64,000 bases of DNA. It comes from a virus. Positions 48,192-55,263 of the stretch are shown piece by piece. The notes under the pieces were generated by a model, which was not told the DNA's origin, made no database searches, and was given only the letters and a program-made list of their open reading frames with translations. The position numbers were made by a program, and so were the translations under genes. The stretch lies in IMG/VR virus record IMGVR_UViG_3300047095_000535, positions 19,708 through 83,707 of that record. One strand, 5' to 3'. How positions within the stretch are numbered: position 1 is the first letter of the stretch; each line of letters opens with the position of its first letter.

Positions 48192-49820
48192 ATGAAAATG
48201 TTACCATGTCTGAATGAGGACGCCTATAAAATTGACCATCGGAGACAGTATCCGAGTAATTCACAATTAGTCTTTAGTAATTTCACTGCCCGTGGCAGTA
48301 GGGTCGAAGGAGTGGATAAGGTTATTTTCTTCGGGTTACAATATTTTATTAAAAAGTACTTGATTGACGAGTGGAACGATAATTTTTTCAATGTCGATGT
48401 GGAAGAAGTAGTGGCGAAGTATAACCGGAGAGTCCGTAACTACCTTGGCCCTAACTTGATTGGTGATCAACACATTCGGGAGTTGCATTCATTAGGATAT
48501 CTACCATTGGAGATACGGGCGGTTCCCGAAGGATCTAATGTCAATTTACGGGTTCCGATGTTGGTGGTATGGAACACCGATCCTAGGTTTTTCTGGTTGA
48601 CCAACCTCATTGAGACCATTCTTTCAACAACTATTTGGATGCCTTGTACCAGTGCGACTACTGCTTTAATGTATCGGAAAGAGTTGAACGAATGGGCAAA
48701 TAAGACTAACCCGGAAATGATTGATTTTGTACCTTGGCAAGGTCACGACTTTGCTTTTAGGGGACACGGTTCATTCGAATCCGCTTGTAGTAGTGGGGCG
48801 GCACACCTATTAAGTTTTTCCGGTACGGATACCGTACCTGCCGTTGATTTTCTCGAAGAGTATTATAATGCGGATAGCGATAACGAGCTTGTTGGAGGTA
48901 GTGTAGCGGCATCAGAACACTCTGTGGCCTGTATGGGGTCTACATATGATAAAGATGGCAACGCGAGTGATTACGCATATTTTGAAAGAATGGTTACGGA
49001 GGTATACCCATCCGGTATTGTCAGTCTTGTTTCAGATACTTTCGATTTTTGGGGAGTCATAAATCCTGACGGGGGTACTCTTGTCAAACTAAAGGATATC
49101 ATCTTGGCCCGCGACGGCAAGGTGGTGATTCGTCCTGATTCCGGAGATCCGGTGAAGATTGTCACTGGATGGACTGATAAGGAATTATATTTCGAAGACG
49201 GTAAGGCATACGAGAATCTTAGTATTCCTGCGGAAGGACCGCATGGGAGACCTACGAAGATTGATAGTAAGGGCCGTGCGATTTCCGAGGTTGAACGCAA
49301 GGGATTGATTCAATGCCTATGGGAAATCTTCGGTGGTACTGTGTCTTCTACTGGATATAAACAGTTGGATAGCCACATTGGAGCGATCTATGGTGATAGT
49401 ATCACCCTCAAGCGTTGTAAGGATATCTGTGATCGATTGGCTGCGAAGGGATTCGCGTCCACCAATCTTGTGTATGGTATTGGAAGCTTTACCTATCAAG
49501 GGGCGGTTACACCCAACGCAATCGTTACACGGGACACTTACGGGTTCGCTGTGAAGTCAACCTATGGGGAAGTTCTAGAGGATGGAAACATCGTGGGTGT
49601 GGAAATCTTCAAAGATCCCATCACCGATGATGGACTCAAGAAATCCGCCAAGGGACTGATTGCGGTTTATGAAGATGAACACGGCGAGTTCTATATGAAG
49701 GATCAGGCCACATGGGAAGATGTCAAGAATTGTGCGTTCGTTCAAGTCTTTAAGGATGGAAGCCTAATTACCGACCACACTTTGGGTCAAATTAGGGAAC
49801 GAGTTAGTAAGAATTTTTAA
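48192..49820 (+). CDS. NAMPT-like transferase, candidate nicotinamide ADP-ribose transferase (Namat)
   Basis: A 542-residue protein of the nicotinamide phosphoribosyltransferase family: N-terminal DAYKIDHRRQYP and SNFTARGSR, then GHDFAFRG, a GGSVAASEHS motif (about 237) and VIRPDSGDPVK (about 315), all in the order of NAMPT. Cellular NAMPT makes NMN; in NARP1 the phage homologue (Namat) joins nicotinamide to ADP-ribose pyrophosphate to rebuild NAD+. A strong terminator follows. Whether it works with the PRPP-synthetase-like protein at 45372 is inferred from proximity and family pairing. Confidence 0.92.
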   Translation: MKMLPCLNEDAYKIDHRRQYPSNSQLVFSNFTARGSRVEGVDKVIFFGLQYFIKKYLIDEWNDNFFNVDVEEVVAKYNRRVRNYLGPNLIGDQHIRELHSLGYLPLEIRAVPEGSNVNLRVPMLVVWNTDPRFFWLTNLIETILSTTIWMPCTSATTALMYRKELNEWANKTNPEMIDFVPWQGHDFAFRGHGSFESACSSGAAHLLSFSGTDTVPAVDFLEEYYNADSDNELVGGSVAASEHSVACMGSTYDKDGNASDYAYFERMVTEVYPSGIVSLVSDTFDFWGVINPDGGTLVKLKDIILARDGKVVIRPDSGDPVKIVTGWTDKELYFEDGKAYENLSIPAEGPHGRPTKIDSKGRAISEVERKGLIQCLWEIFGGTVSSTGYKQLDSHIGAIYGDSITLKRCKDICDRLAAKGFASTNLVYGIGSFTYQGAVTPNAIVTRDTYGFAVKSTYGEVLEDGNIVGVEIFKDPITDDGLKKSAKGLIAVYEDEHGEFYMKDQATWEDVKNCAFVQVFKDGSLITDHTLGQIRERVSKNF

Positions 49821-49844
49821 GGGTATTGGTTGTATACTTGAAAT

Positions 49845-49874
49845 GTCTCGACGAGATTAAACCCTCGTCGAGAC
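49845..49874 (+). terminator. Terminator hairpin after the NAMPT-like gene
   Basis: GTCTCGACGAG (49845-49855) pairs perfectly with CTCGTCGAGAC (49864-49874), loop of eight, followed by a modest T-rich stretch (GACTTAATTT). Strong stem, short T tract. Confidence 0.82.
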
Positions 49875-49886
49875 GACTTAATTTGA

Positions 49887-49904
49887 TAAACACTAGAGGA
49901 TAAT
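49887..49904 (+). promoter_or_regulatory. Early-type promoter (TAAACACTAG box)
   Basis: Box at 49887-49896, -10-like GATAAT at 49899-49904, six bases to GTG 49911. Confidence 0.73.
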
Positions 49905-49910
49905 AAAAAC

Positions 49911-50153
49911 GTGGAGAAGATCCTATGTAATAACCCATGGGAAGGTCTGTGCTTTATGATGAACAAGGCACTTATTCGAGAAAAGCTGGACCTTCCGGTG
50001 ATGAAAAGCTTCAAGGACGATCCTAAGTTTTTTAAAAAATACGAAGTGCGGACATGTCCGGTGCTATTGGTGCTTGACAAAGGCAAGGTCGTTGATAGGA
50101 TTAAGGGGATTCAAGAAATTATAAACCATTTAAAAGAAGATGTACAAACTTAA
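49911..50153 (+). CDS. Thioredoxin-fold-like small protein
   Basis: An 80-residue protein. The C-terminal part (KYEVRTCPVLLVLDKGKVVD, then RIKGIQEIINHL) looks like the second half of a thioredoxin/glutaredoxin fold with the conserved cis-proline after C (TCPV), but there is no CxxC redox pair, so redox activity is doubtful. GTG start set by the promoter. The homing endonuclease is inserted at its end. Confidence 0.58.
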   Translation: MEKILCNNPWEGLCFMMNKALIREKLDLPVMKSFKDDPKFFKKYEVRTCPVLLVLDKGKVVDRIKGIQEIINHLKEDVQT

Positions 50154-50878
50154 TAATACCTCTCTCCTACTGGATACTTCTTTTTGCGGTTGTTGATGTT
50201 TTCAACTAATTTTAAATACTTATCATATTTTCTAACTAACCCTTTACTCTCTTTATCATAAAACAAGGAAAGAATGTTGCGTATGCTGTTTGTATTTTTT
50301 ACACCAAGGCAAGATGACCTATGGACGACTCCTGATGGTTTTTGTCTTTCATACTTCCATATTTTATACGAGGTATCATGCTTTTGTAGAAAAGTAGTGA
50401 GAGGGGACCAGTCTTGGTCTATACCTGACCAAAATTGTAAGGTTATTGATTTATTCGCCCCGTTTCCTATGTATAAACACCCATCCCCATCAAAGAAACC
50501 ATGCCAAAAGCAAGTCTCATACTGGTCTCCGATATGTTGTAATATTTTTCTAGGGCCGACTGTCTTATTTTTATAATCCATACTTATTAAAAAGTTCACC
50601 AAATGTTTATTTGAAGTGTTTAGTTGTGATTGTACGCTTCCGAACGGGAGTCCTTTCTTAACTCTTTGCCGTTCATAATAGTTCCAACTTCCTATAGATT
50701 CAAATGTAGGTAACAATGCCAACATATCTTCTTTTTTTAGTTCTACATTTATAGCGTTTTTATAAATTGTTCCATCTGCCCATAATAATCCTAATATATA
50801 TGAAAGTTCTTCGTTTATACTGGTTAAAAATTGAGTGTGGTCTACTCGATAAATTTTGGTTGGTTTGTCAGTCTTCAT
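50150..50878 (-). CDS. LAGLIDADG homing endonuclease (copy 2)
   Basis: A 242-residue protein with two LAGLIDADG motifs: YILGLLWADG (27-36) and FWHGFFDGDG (124-133). No N-terminal HTH, unlike copy 1. It is on the strand opposite to the neighbouring genes, AT-rich, preceded by a late octamer, and its stop overlaps the previous gene's stop by four bases, as copy 1 does. A mobile selfish gene. Confidence 0.92.
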   Translation of the reverse strand: MKTDKPTKIYRVDHTQFLTSINEELSYILGLLWADGTIYKNAINVELKKEDMLALLPTFESIGSWNYYERQRVKKGLPFGSVQSQLNTSNKHLVNFLISMDYKNKTVGPRKILQHIGDQYETCFWHGFFDGDGCLYIGNGANKSITLQFWSGIDQDWSPLTTFLQKHDTSYKIWKYERQKPSGVVHRSSCLGVKNTNSIRNILSLFYDKESKGLVRKYDKYLKLVENINNRKKKYPVGERYY

Positions 50879-50882
50879 ATTA

Positions 50883-50890
50883 TTATTTAG
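50883..50890 (-). promoter_or_regulatory. Late promoter octamer of a homing endonuclease
   Basis: CTAAATAA on the minus strand, four bases before the ATG at 50878. Confidence 0.62.
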
Positions 50891-50908
50891 TCATTCACGA
50901 AACGAAAT

Positions 50909-51580
50909 ATGGTTAAAATCATAAAATATCCTTGGGACGCTAGAAACACTATCTTTTTTAGTAGCGATTGGCATATATTTCATAATCCATCTTGGGACGT
51001 TCCTATTTGGAAAGCGCGAGGGTATTCTTCCGCAGAGGAACACGCGGAAGAAGCGTTGGCGACTATCAATTCGCGAGTAGGTGAAAACGATATATTATAT
51101 TTTCTAGGAGACATGTTTTTAAACGCTACAGACGAGCAGTGTATAGAGTGGTTGTCAAAGATCAAGTGTCAAAACATTATTAAGCTGTGGGGCAACCACC
51201 ATTCAAATATGTATAGGCTTTATAAGCAGGCGGTCAAGGATCGGTTCGCGTTTATCGATGATGTTACCGAGGTTTATCCTATTCGGATGAACAACGTTGT
51301 TTTCGCTGGTAATCATGTGGAGATCCGAGTCGGGAAGCAACACATTTCCATGAACCACTTTCCACAACATAGCTGGAACCACATGAATCCTAGGGCCAAG
51401 AGCTGGTGTCTATCCGGCCATTCCCATAACAGTGACCGTACGCGGAATCCCGACTCCCCAACCAACAGGTGTTTGGATTGTTCATGGGACTGGAAGAAAG
51501 ACGTTTGGTCGTGGACTGATATTGAGGACGTTATGTCCACAAAAACTTTTGTGGCGGTTGACCACCACAAAGACACTTGA
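50909..51580 (+). CDS. Calcineurin-like metallophosphoesterase
   Basis: A 223-residue protein with SSDWHIFH (about residue 16), YFLGDMFLN (about 68), LWGNHHSN (about 96), MNHFP and SGHSHNS (about 171), the phosphoesterase metal ligands. A tail after the domain ends HHKDT. Third phosphoesterase in the window. No box lies upstream, as the homing endonuclease occupies that position. Confidence 0.85.
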   Translation: MVKIIKYPWDARNTIFFSSDWHIFHNPSWDVPIWKARGYSSAEEHAEEALATINSRVGENDILYFLGDMFLNATDEQCIEWLSKIKCQNIIKLWGNHHSNMYRLYKQAVKDRFAFIDDVTEVYPIRMNNVVFAGNHVEIRVGKQHISMNHFPQHSWNHMNPRAKSWCLSGHSHNSDRTRNPDSPTNRCLDCSWDWKKDVWSWTDIEDVMSTKTFVAVDHHKDT

Positions 51581-51605
51581 CATTGCCCCTTGTCCGTGGT
51601 AAGAT
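51577..51605 (+). promoter_or_regulatory. Sigma-70-like promoter
   Basis: TTGACA at 51577-51582, a 17-base spacer, TAAGAT at 51600-51605, then exactly six bases to ATG 51612. A canonical promoter without the TAAACACTAG box, still with leaderless spacing. Confidence 0.78.
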
Positions 51606-51611
51606 ACTCTT

Positions 51612-51839
51612 ATGAATGCGATAGACAATGAAACACGACTAACGACTCTAGATAACAGAGTTCAGGAAATAGCCGCCATCTTATCTGGAGGGAATACGTA
51701 TGTTTCTTCCGAGAGGTATGACGAGTTGATGGACGAACTTAAGATTATACAAGCGAAGTTGGAAGACATGGAGATAGAACTACAGGTGGAAGACTTCTTA
51801 GCCAATGGTGCGGGGCGGTCAAGAGACGTGGAATACTGA
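51612..51839 (+). CDS. Hypothetical helical protein, 75 aa
   Basis: Helical, acidic (DELMDELKIIQAKLEDMEIE), probably coiled coil. Its sigma-70-like promoter suggests very early expression by unmodified host RNA polymerase; function unknown. Confidence 0.55.
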   Translation: MNAIDNETRLTTLDNRVQEIAAILSGGNTYVSSERYDELMDELKIIQAKLEDMEIELQVEDFLANGAGRSRDVEY

Positions 51840-51847
51840 TTTCATAT

Positions 51848-52111
51848 ATGGAAACACAAACAATGAATACACAAAACAGATCGACCAAGAGCAGTCGTAA
51901 AAATAGACGGTGGATGCGTAATCCAAACCAATTAAAGAACCCTAAGATTTACTCCATGAAGGTTCTTAGAAACCCTGATGGATCGTTCCATGTGATCGGT
52001 GGCAATACACAGGTTCTCATGCGGAAGAACCAACACGCACTGGAATGGGTCAATGTGGACACCCGAGACTTTACCCGCGAACTGAAGAGTTCACGTATTA
52101 CTAGCTTCTAA
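51848..52111 (+). CDS. Small basic protein, 87 aa
   Basis: Arg/Lys- and Asn-rich (SSRKNRRWMRNPNQLKNPKI), then FHVIGGNTQVLMRKNQHALE. Likely nucleic-acid or ribosome binding by charge; not recognised. Possibly in the same transcript as the previous gene. A hairpin follows. Confidence 0.52.
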   Translation: METQTMNTQNRSTKSSRKNRRWMRNPNQLKNPKIYSMKVLRNPDGSFHVIGGNTQVLMRKNQHALEWVNVDTRDFTRELKSSRITSF

Positions 52112-52116
52112 CCTCA

Positions 52117-52149
52117 TGCTGGCAAATCTCTTAAGTGGGGATGCCAGCA
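52117..52149 (+). terminator. Hairpin without T-run after a small gene
   Basis: TGCTGGCA (52117-52124) pairs perfectly with TGCCAGCA (52142-52149), loop of 17. It could slow transcription or protect a 3' end; the lack of T's makes an intrinsic terminator uncertain. Confidence 0.5.
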
Positions 52150-52161
52150 ACTTTACCTCAA

Positions 52162-52179
52162 TAAACACTAGAACATAAT
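52162..52179 (+). promoter_or_regulatory. Early-type promoter with a short leader
   Basis: Box at 52162-52171, -10-like CATAAT at 52174-52179, then 23 bases to ATG 52203; about 17 bases of leader, an exception to the six-base rule. Confidence 0.65.
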
Positions 52180-52202
52180 AACAGCACAACACGACAGACA
52201 AT

Positions 52203-52658
52203 ATGAATATCGCACAATCGCTTAAGGAAAAGAACCGAATCGCTGGCAGGATCAACAAGCTTCAGAAGAAGGTTGAGGATTACAACGTCAAGGAGATCAA
52301 TGAGGTTAAGGACTTTGATAGTCTGGAGCTTTTGAAGGAACTACAGACGGAATGGGCGTACCTCATTGATATCAAGTCCCGGTTGGCTAGAGCCAACATC
52401 GGCATTTGTGAGAAACTTGTGCGATTGGCGGAAGCTAAGAGCGAACTGTCTTTCTGGAGTTGTTTCCATAACGCGGGACAAGCGGCGGAAACCTATCTCC
52501 ATCGGTACAACGACGGAGAGAAGATCGTTTCCGAGCAACGGACGAAGGTTTCCTTAATTACTTCCAAGGAAGTTACGGATCACCAAGAGCGGGTTCAAAC
52601 CATGATCGACACACTCCAAGACGAGATCGACATTTACAACGGAACCACACAGATTTAA
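52203..52658 (+). CDS. Hypothetical helical protein, 151 aa
   Basis: Long charged helices (LKEKNRIAGRINKLQKKVED, then LLKELQTEWAYLIDIKSRLA); likely coiled coil. Not recognised. It is followed by the large structured-RNA region, and its transcript may continue into it. Confidence 0.55.
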   Translation: MNIAQSLKEKNRIAGRINKLQKKVEDYNVKEINEVKDFDSLELLKELQTEWAYLIDIKSRLARANIGICEKLVRLAEAKSELSFWSCFHNAGQAAETYLHRYNDGEKIVSEQRTKVSLITSKEVTDHQERVQTMIDTLQDEIDIYNGTTQI

Positions 52659-52664
52659 CCCCCT

Positions 52665-52863
52665 TTTCAGACTGGTTGGACAAGAAGAAGGATATTACCT
52701 CATTCGGTCTAATGAACTACATAATAGATAACGATATTGACATTGAAACAGTGCGTCTTCGGACTATGCGCTACAAAATTCAAGATTCAAAACTTTGTGT
52801 TCAACCCTTAAAGATGAAAAAACAAAAATTAGCTTTCTTTCTAATTTGAAAACCAGTCTGAAA
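52665..52863 (+). ncRNA. Candidate structured RNA closed by a 13-bp stem
   Basis: TTTCAGACTGGTT at 52665-52677 is perfectly complementary to AACCAGTCTGAAA at 52851-52863, enclosing 173 bases with no gene. Inside are a UUCG-capped hairpin (AGTGC GTC with GAC and GCGCT, bulge UAU, near 52750) and AAATTAG with CTAATTT around CTTTCTTT near 52840. It follows the 52203 gene without its own promoter. It may be a processed RNA or a 3' UTR element. Confidence 0.6.
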
Positions 52864-52873
52864 CCCTCTTCAT

Positions 52874-52891
52874 TAAACACTACAATATACT
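52874..52891 (+). promoter_or_regulatory. Early-type promoter of a non-coding transcript
   Basis: Box variant TAAACACTAC at 52874-52883, -10-like TATACT at 52886-52891. Predicted start is about 52898; no start codon or ORF follows at the usual place, so the product is probably RNA. Confidence 0.7.
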
Positions 52892-52913
52892 AAATATATA
52901 ACAACAAGCTTTC

Positions 52914-52972
52914 GTCACCAGCTACCAGATGGGATATTATCTGTAAACAATCCTCCTGTCTAATCCGGTGAC
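52914..52972 (+). repeat. Structured RNA motif, unit 1
   Basis: P1 GTCACC/GGTGAC; CAGCTACC at 52919-52926; P2 AGATGGGA (52927-52934) with TCCTGTCT (52954-52961), two wobble pairs. Confidence 0.75.
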
Positions 52973-52982
52973 AATTTATTTA

Positions 52983-53043
52983 GGTTCAGCTACCGATAGG
53001 GATATTATTTATTAGGAAACAACACTCCTTATCTATTCGAACC
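52983..53043 (+). repeat. Structured RNA motif, unit 2
   Basis: P1 GGTTC/GAACC; CAGCTACC at 52987-52994; P2 GATAGGGA (52995-53002) with TCCTTATC (53026-53033), one wobble pair; followed by six T's. Confidence 0.75.
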
Positions 53044-53092
53044 TTTTTTCTCACCCGTTCATTTGGTGAAAATCTAAATGAGCGGGCCTTAT

Positions 53093-53156
53093 CCACCAGC
53101 TACCAGAAGAGATATTTTAACCTCAAATTAAACAACACTCTCTTCTAATTCGGTGG
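53093..53156 (+). repeat. Structured RNA motif, unit 3
   Basis: P1 CCACC/GGTGG; CAGCTACC at 53097-53104; P2 AGAAGAG (53105-53111) with CTCTTCT (53140-53146), perfect; followed by ten T's. Confidence 0.75.
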
Positions 53157-53169
53157 TTTTTTTTTTCGT

Positions 53170-53187
53170 TAAACACTAAAGTATAAA
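53170..53187 (+). promoter_or_regulatory. Early-type promoter (TAAACACTAA variant)
   Basis: Box at 53170-53179, -10-like TATAAA at 53182-53187, six bases to ATG 53194; it begins three bases after the ncRNA terminator T-run. Confidence 0.72.
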
Positions 53188-53193
53188 ACACAC

Positions 53194-55263
53194 ATGAACA
53201 TCGCAGCTAATAGATACTATATCGCGAATAAAGGGGCAACCAACAAGGTTTCATGGGCTATCGCCAATGCGATGGCTACGGAATTGGCTTGTTATAATAT
53301 CGGTGTAAGCCGTCCCCTGATGGAAGCTATCGCATCCAATACCAACAAGGACGCGATGGATTTCTGTAAGCAGATTCTCAAGGACTATACTGTAGGAAAA
53401 CTCAATCCGCCTTTGTTCAAGAATTGGGAGGATCGGGCCTATTTTTCCTTCGATGAAATGATTGTGCAGATTTTCGGATACATTCTTCAAATCTCTGGCA
53501 ACGATCTGGAAAGCGAAGGGTACATGGAAGATATCTTATCCAAGGCGCAATACACCAAGGCTAAGACTCTTCAATTGGTTACTCTGGACGAGGCGTTGGA
53601 CAAGTTCCAAAGTCTAGTCGATGTGAGGGTTTCCTTGGGTAAGAAGGCACAAAAGACCTTACAGGAAGCGGGAGAAGACTTCGCGGATGTTATCAGTATT
53701 TATAATAAGCGGATTTATAGCGACGAAGCTAGGATCGCCGTGCTTATGGGACTTCTTAATAGAGTCTCTCTTTACACCGCGTTGGGTATGCTGAAGTGCA
53801 AGCCCGCCGACGTACTTCGTTATGCGGCGGCATTACATGACTTCGGCGGTGTTAAGCTACCCTATGACGTTATCTATGGTAAGCTGTCATGGGCGGATCG
53901 GGTTGCCTTGTTGGGATATCTCAACGATTACTTTGAACATGACGAACTCATGGAAGCAATGGGTAACAATCGGGAAGCTTGGAACAGATTCTTCAAGCAT
54001 CTTCACGTCTTCCAACAAAAGGGATTTGTAAATAGATTCCCCTATGTCGGGGTTTCCGCAAGGGTTTCCAATGGACATAAGATGGATAGTTTTCCCTCTG
54101 CGTACGCTGGTATTCTAAAGACTTTGGCGGGGGAAGACCTGATCGAAGTTTTACCTACTGGTAACACGGTGTATAGAACCTTCGCGTCCCGTATCACTTC
54201 AGCTATCGAGGAAAAGAGTTTCGATAAGATCTATAAGCTTCTGAATAAGAACGCCGGATATCTTCTTCGCAATCTTGCTTCTGTTTCCAATGGAATCGGT
54301 AAGAAGGATGAGAAGGACTTCGTAGGGTTTGTCCGCACCAAGTTGAACACCGCGTCTCCTGATGTATTGTTCTCAATTCTTAGTCTTGATATGGACGCGG
54401 AATACCGTGTAATCGATGTGAAGGGTAATACTGTCATCCAACCCGCGAGTTATCCTAAAGTCATTGGAGATATCCAAGGGGATATCCGTAGGGTTATCCA
54501 TGAACGCTGGGGATATAAGGGCAAGGTGATCGTTGAGGATGGATTGGAAGATAACATCGTTCCGTTCTTGGCTAAGAACACCAACCTACAACGTGGAACG
54601 CGGATTCCTTTCGAAGATAAGGACAGTATTTACTTCTACATGCATTGGGTTCAATCTCAAAAATGTCGGACGGATCTGGATTCCAGTTATATCGCGTTCG
54701 ACAAAAACTGGAACTCCACTACGATCTACTTTGGTAATCAAGCCAACTCTTTCATAACTCATGGTGGAGATATCACCAGTGCTCCCGCACCTAATGGTGC
54801 TACGGAGTATGGAAGAATCCGGTTGGATCGTATTCCCAAAACAGTGAAGTATATTGTTCCGATTATCAACGTATACACCGGGGAATCATTCTCCGAGTTG
54901 AAGGAAGCGTATGCGGGATTCATGTTCTCCAATAGCAACAGTTTTAAAATCAAAGACTCCCATGTTCGGTATGACCTAACTAATCCTGCTAACTCCAATG
55001 TCCCCTTCATTGTGGATGTGGATAATCGGGAGATCATCGTAATGGATTATAATAGTCGGACGAGACTTGGGTTCACCGCCCATTCCGAGATCGACAATAT
55101 GAAGAAGCTGATTTCTGCGGTTCAAACCAAGAACTATATCACTATCCAAAAGCTGGCGGATATGCTGTCGGGAGATAGTGACGAGGTTTCATTGGAGATT
55201 CGCAAATCTGTCAGGAGAGACGATGAAATCGCTCCCGAATCACTGGCGACCTTGTTTAAATGA
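53194..55263 (+). CDS. Large accessory protein with TerD-like C-terminal domain
   Basis: A 689-residue protein. The N-terminal 400 residues are helical and not clearly recognised (a possible repeat-type scaffold: LMGLLNRVSLYTALGMLKCK, GRTIHDFGG-like segment AALHDFGGVKLPYD). Residues about 490-590 (CRTDLDSSYIAFDKNWN, ATEYGRIRLDRIPKTVKYIV, then INVYTG and AYAGFMF) follow the TerD beta-sandwich pattern, a calcium-binding domain of tellurite-resistance and stress systems. It starts six bases after its promoter. Its job in a phage is unknown. Confidence 0.55.
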   Translation: MNIAANRYYIANKGATNKVSWAIANAMATELACYNIGVSRPLMEAIASNTNKDAMDFCKQILKDYTVGKLNPPLFKNWEDRAYFSFDEMIVQIFGYILQISGNDLESEGYMEDILSKAQYTKAKTLQLVTLDEALDKFQSLVDVRVSLGKKAQKTLQEAGEDFADVISIYNKRIYSDEARIAVLMGLLNRVSLYTALGMLKCKPADVLRYAAALHDFGGVKLPYDVIYGKLSWADRVALLGYLNDYFEHDELMEAMGNNREAWNRFFKHLHVFQQKGFVNRFPYVGVSARVSNGHKMDSFPSAYAGILKTLAGEDLIEVLPTGNTVYRTFASRITSAIEEKSFDKIYKLLNKNAGYLLRNLASVSNGIGKKDEKDFVGFVRTKLNTASPDVLFSILSLDMDAEYRVIDVKGNTVIQPASYPKVIGDIQGDIRRVIHERWGYKGKVIVEDGLEDNIVPFLAKNTNLQRGTRIPFEDKDSIYFYMHWVQSQKCRTDLDSSYIAFDKNWNSTTIYFGNQANSFITHGGDITSAPAPNGATEYGRIRLDRIPKTVKYIVPIINVYTGESFSELKEAYAGFMFSNSNSFKIKDSHVRYDLTNPANSNVPFIVDVDNREIIVMDYNSRTRLGFTAHSEIDNMKKLISAVQTKNYITIQKLADMLSGDSDEVSLEIRKSVRRDDEIAPESLATLFK

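Larger units (their letters stand above)
52898..53166 (+). ncRNA. Candidate ncRNA with three tandem two-stem motifs and a terminator
   Basis: About 269 bases between its own promoter and ten T's (53157-53166). It holds three copies of a motif (52914-52972, 52983-53043, 53093-53156) plus a separate 11-bp hairpin (53054-53086, one G-T). Each motif has outer stem P1, then CAGCTACC, inner stem P2, a loop with TATT and AACAA, the P2 partner and TCTAAT or TCTATT before the P1 partner. P1 and P2 differ in sequence between copies while keeping their pairing. The third motif's P1 ends directly at the T-run and acts as terminator. Confidence 0.78.

Noticed and set aside
52914-53156. CRISPR-like repeats
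   Set aside because: Units vary, have no constant spacers and contain covarying stems; they are structured RNA motifs, not a CRISPR array.
52914-53156. preQ1 riboswitch (shared AGCTAC)
   Set aside because: The A-rich tail and pseudoknot of preQ1-I are missing and the two-stem architecture differs.
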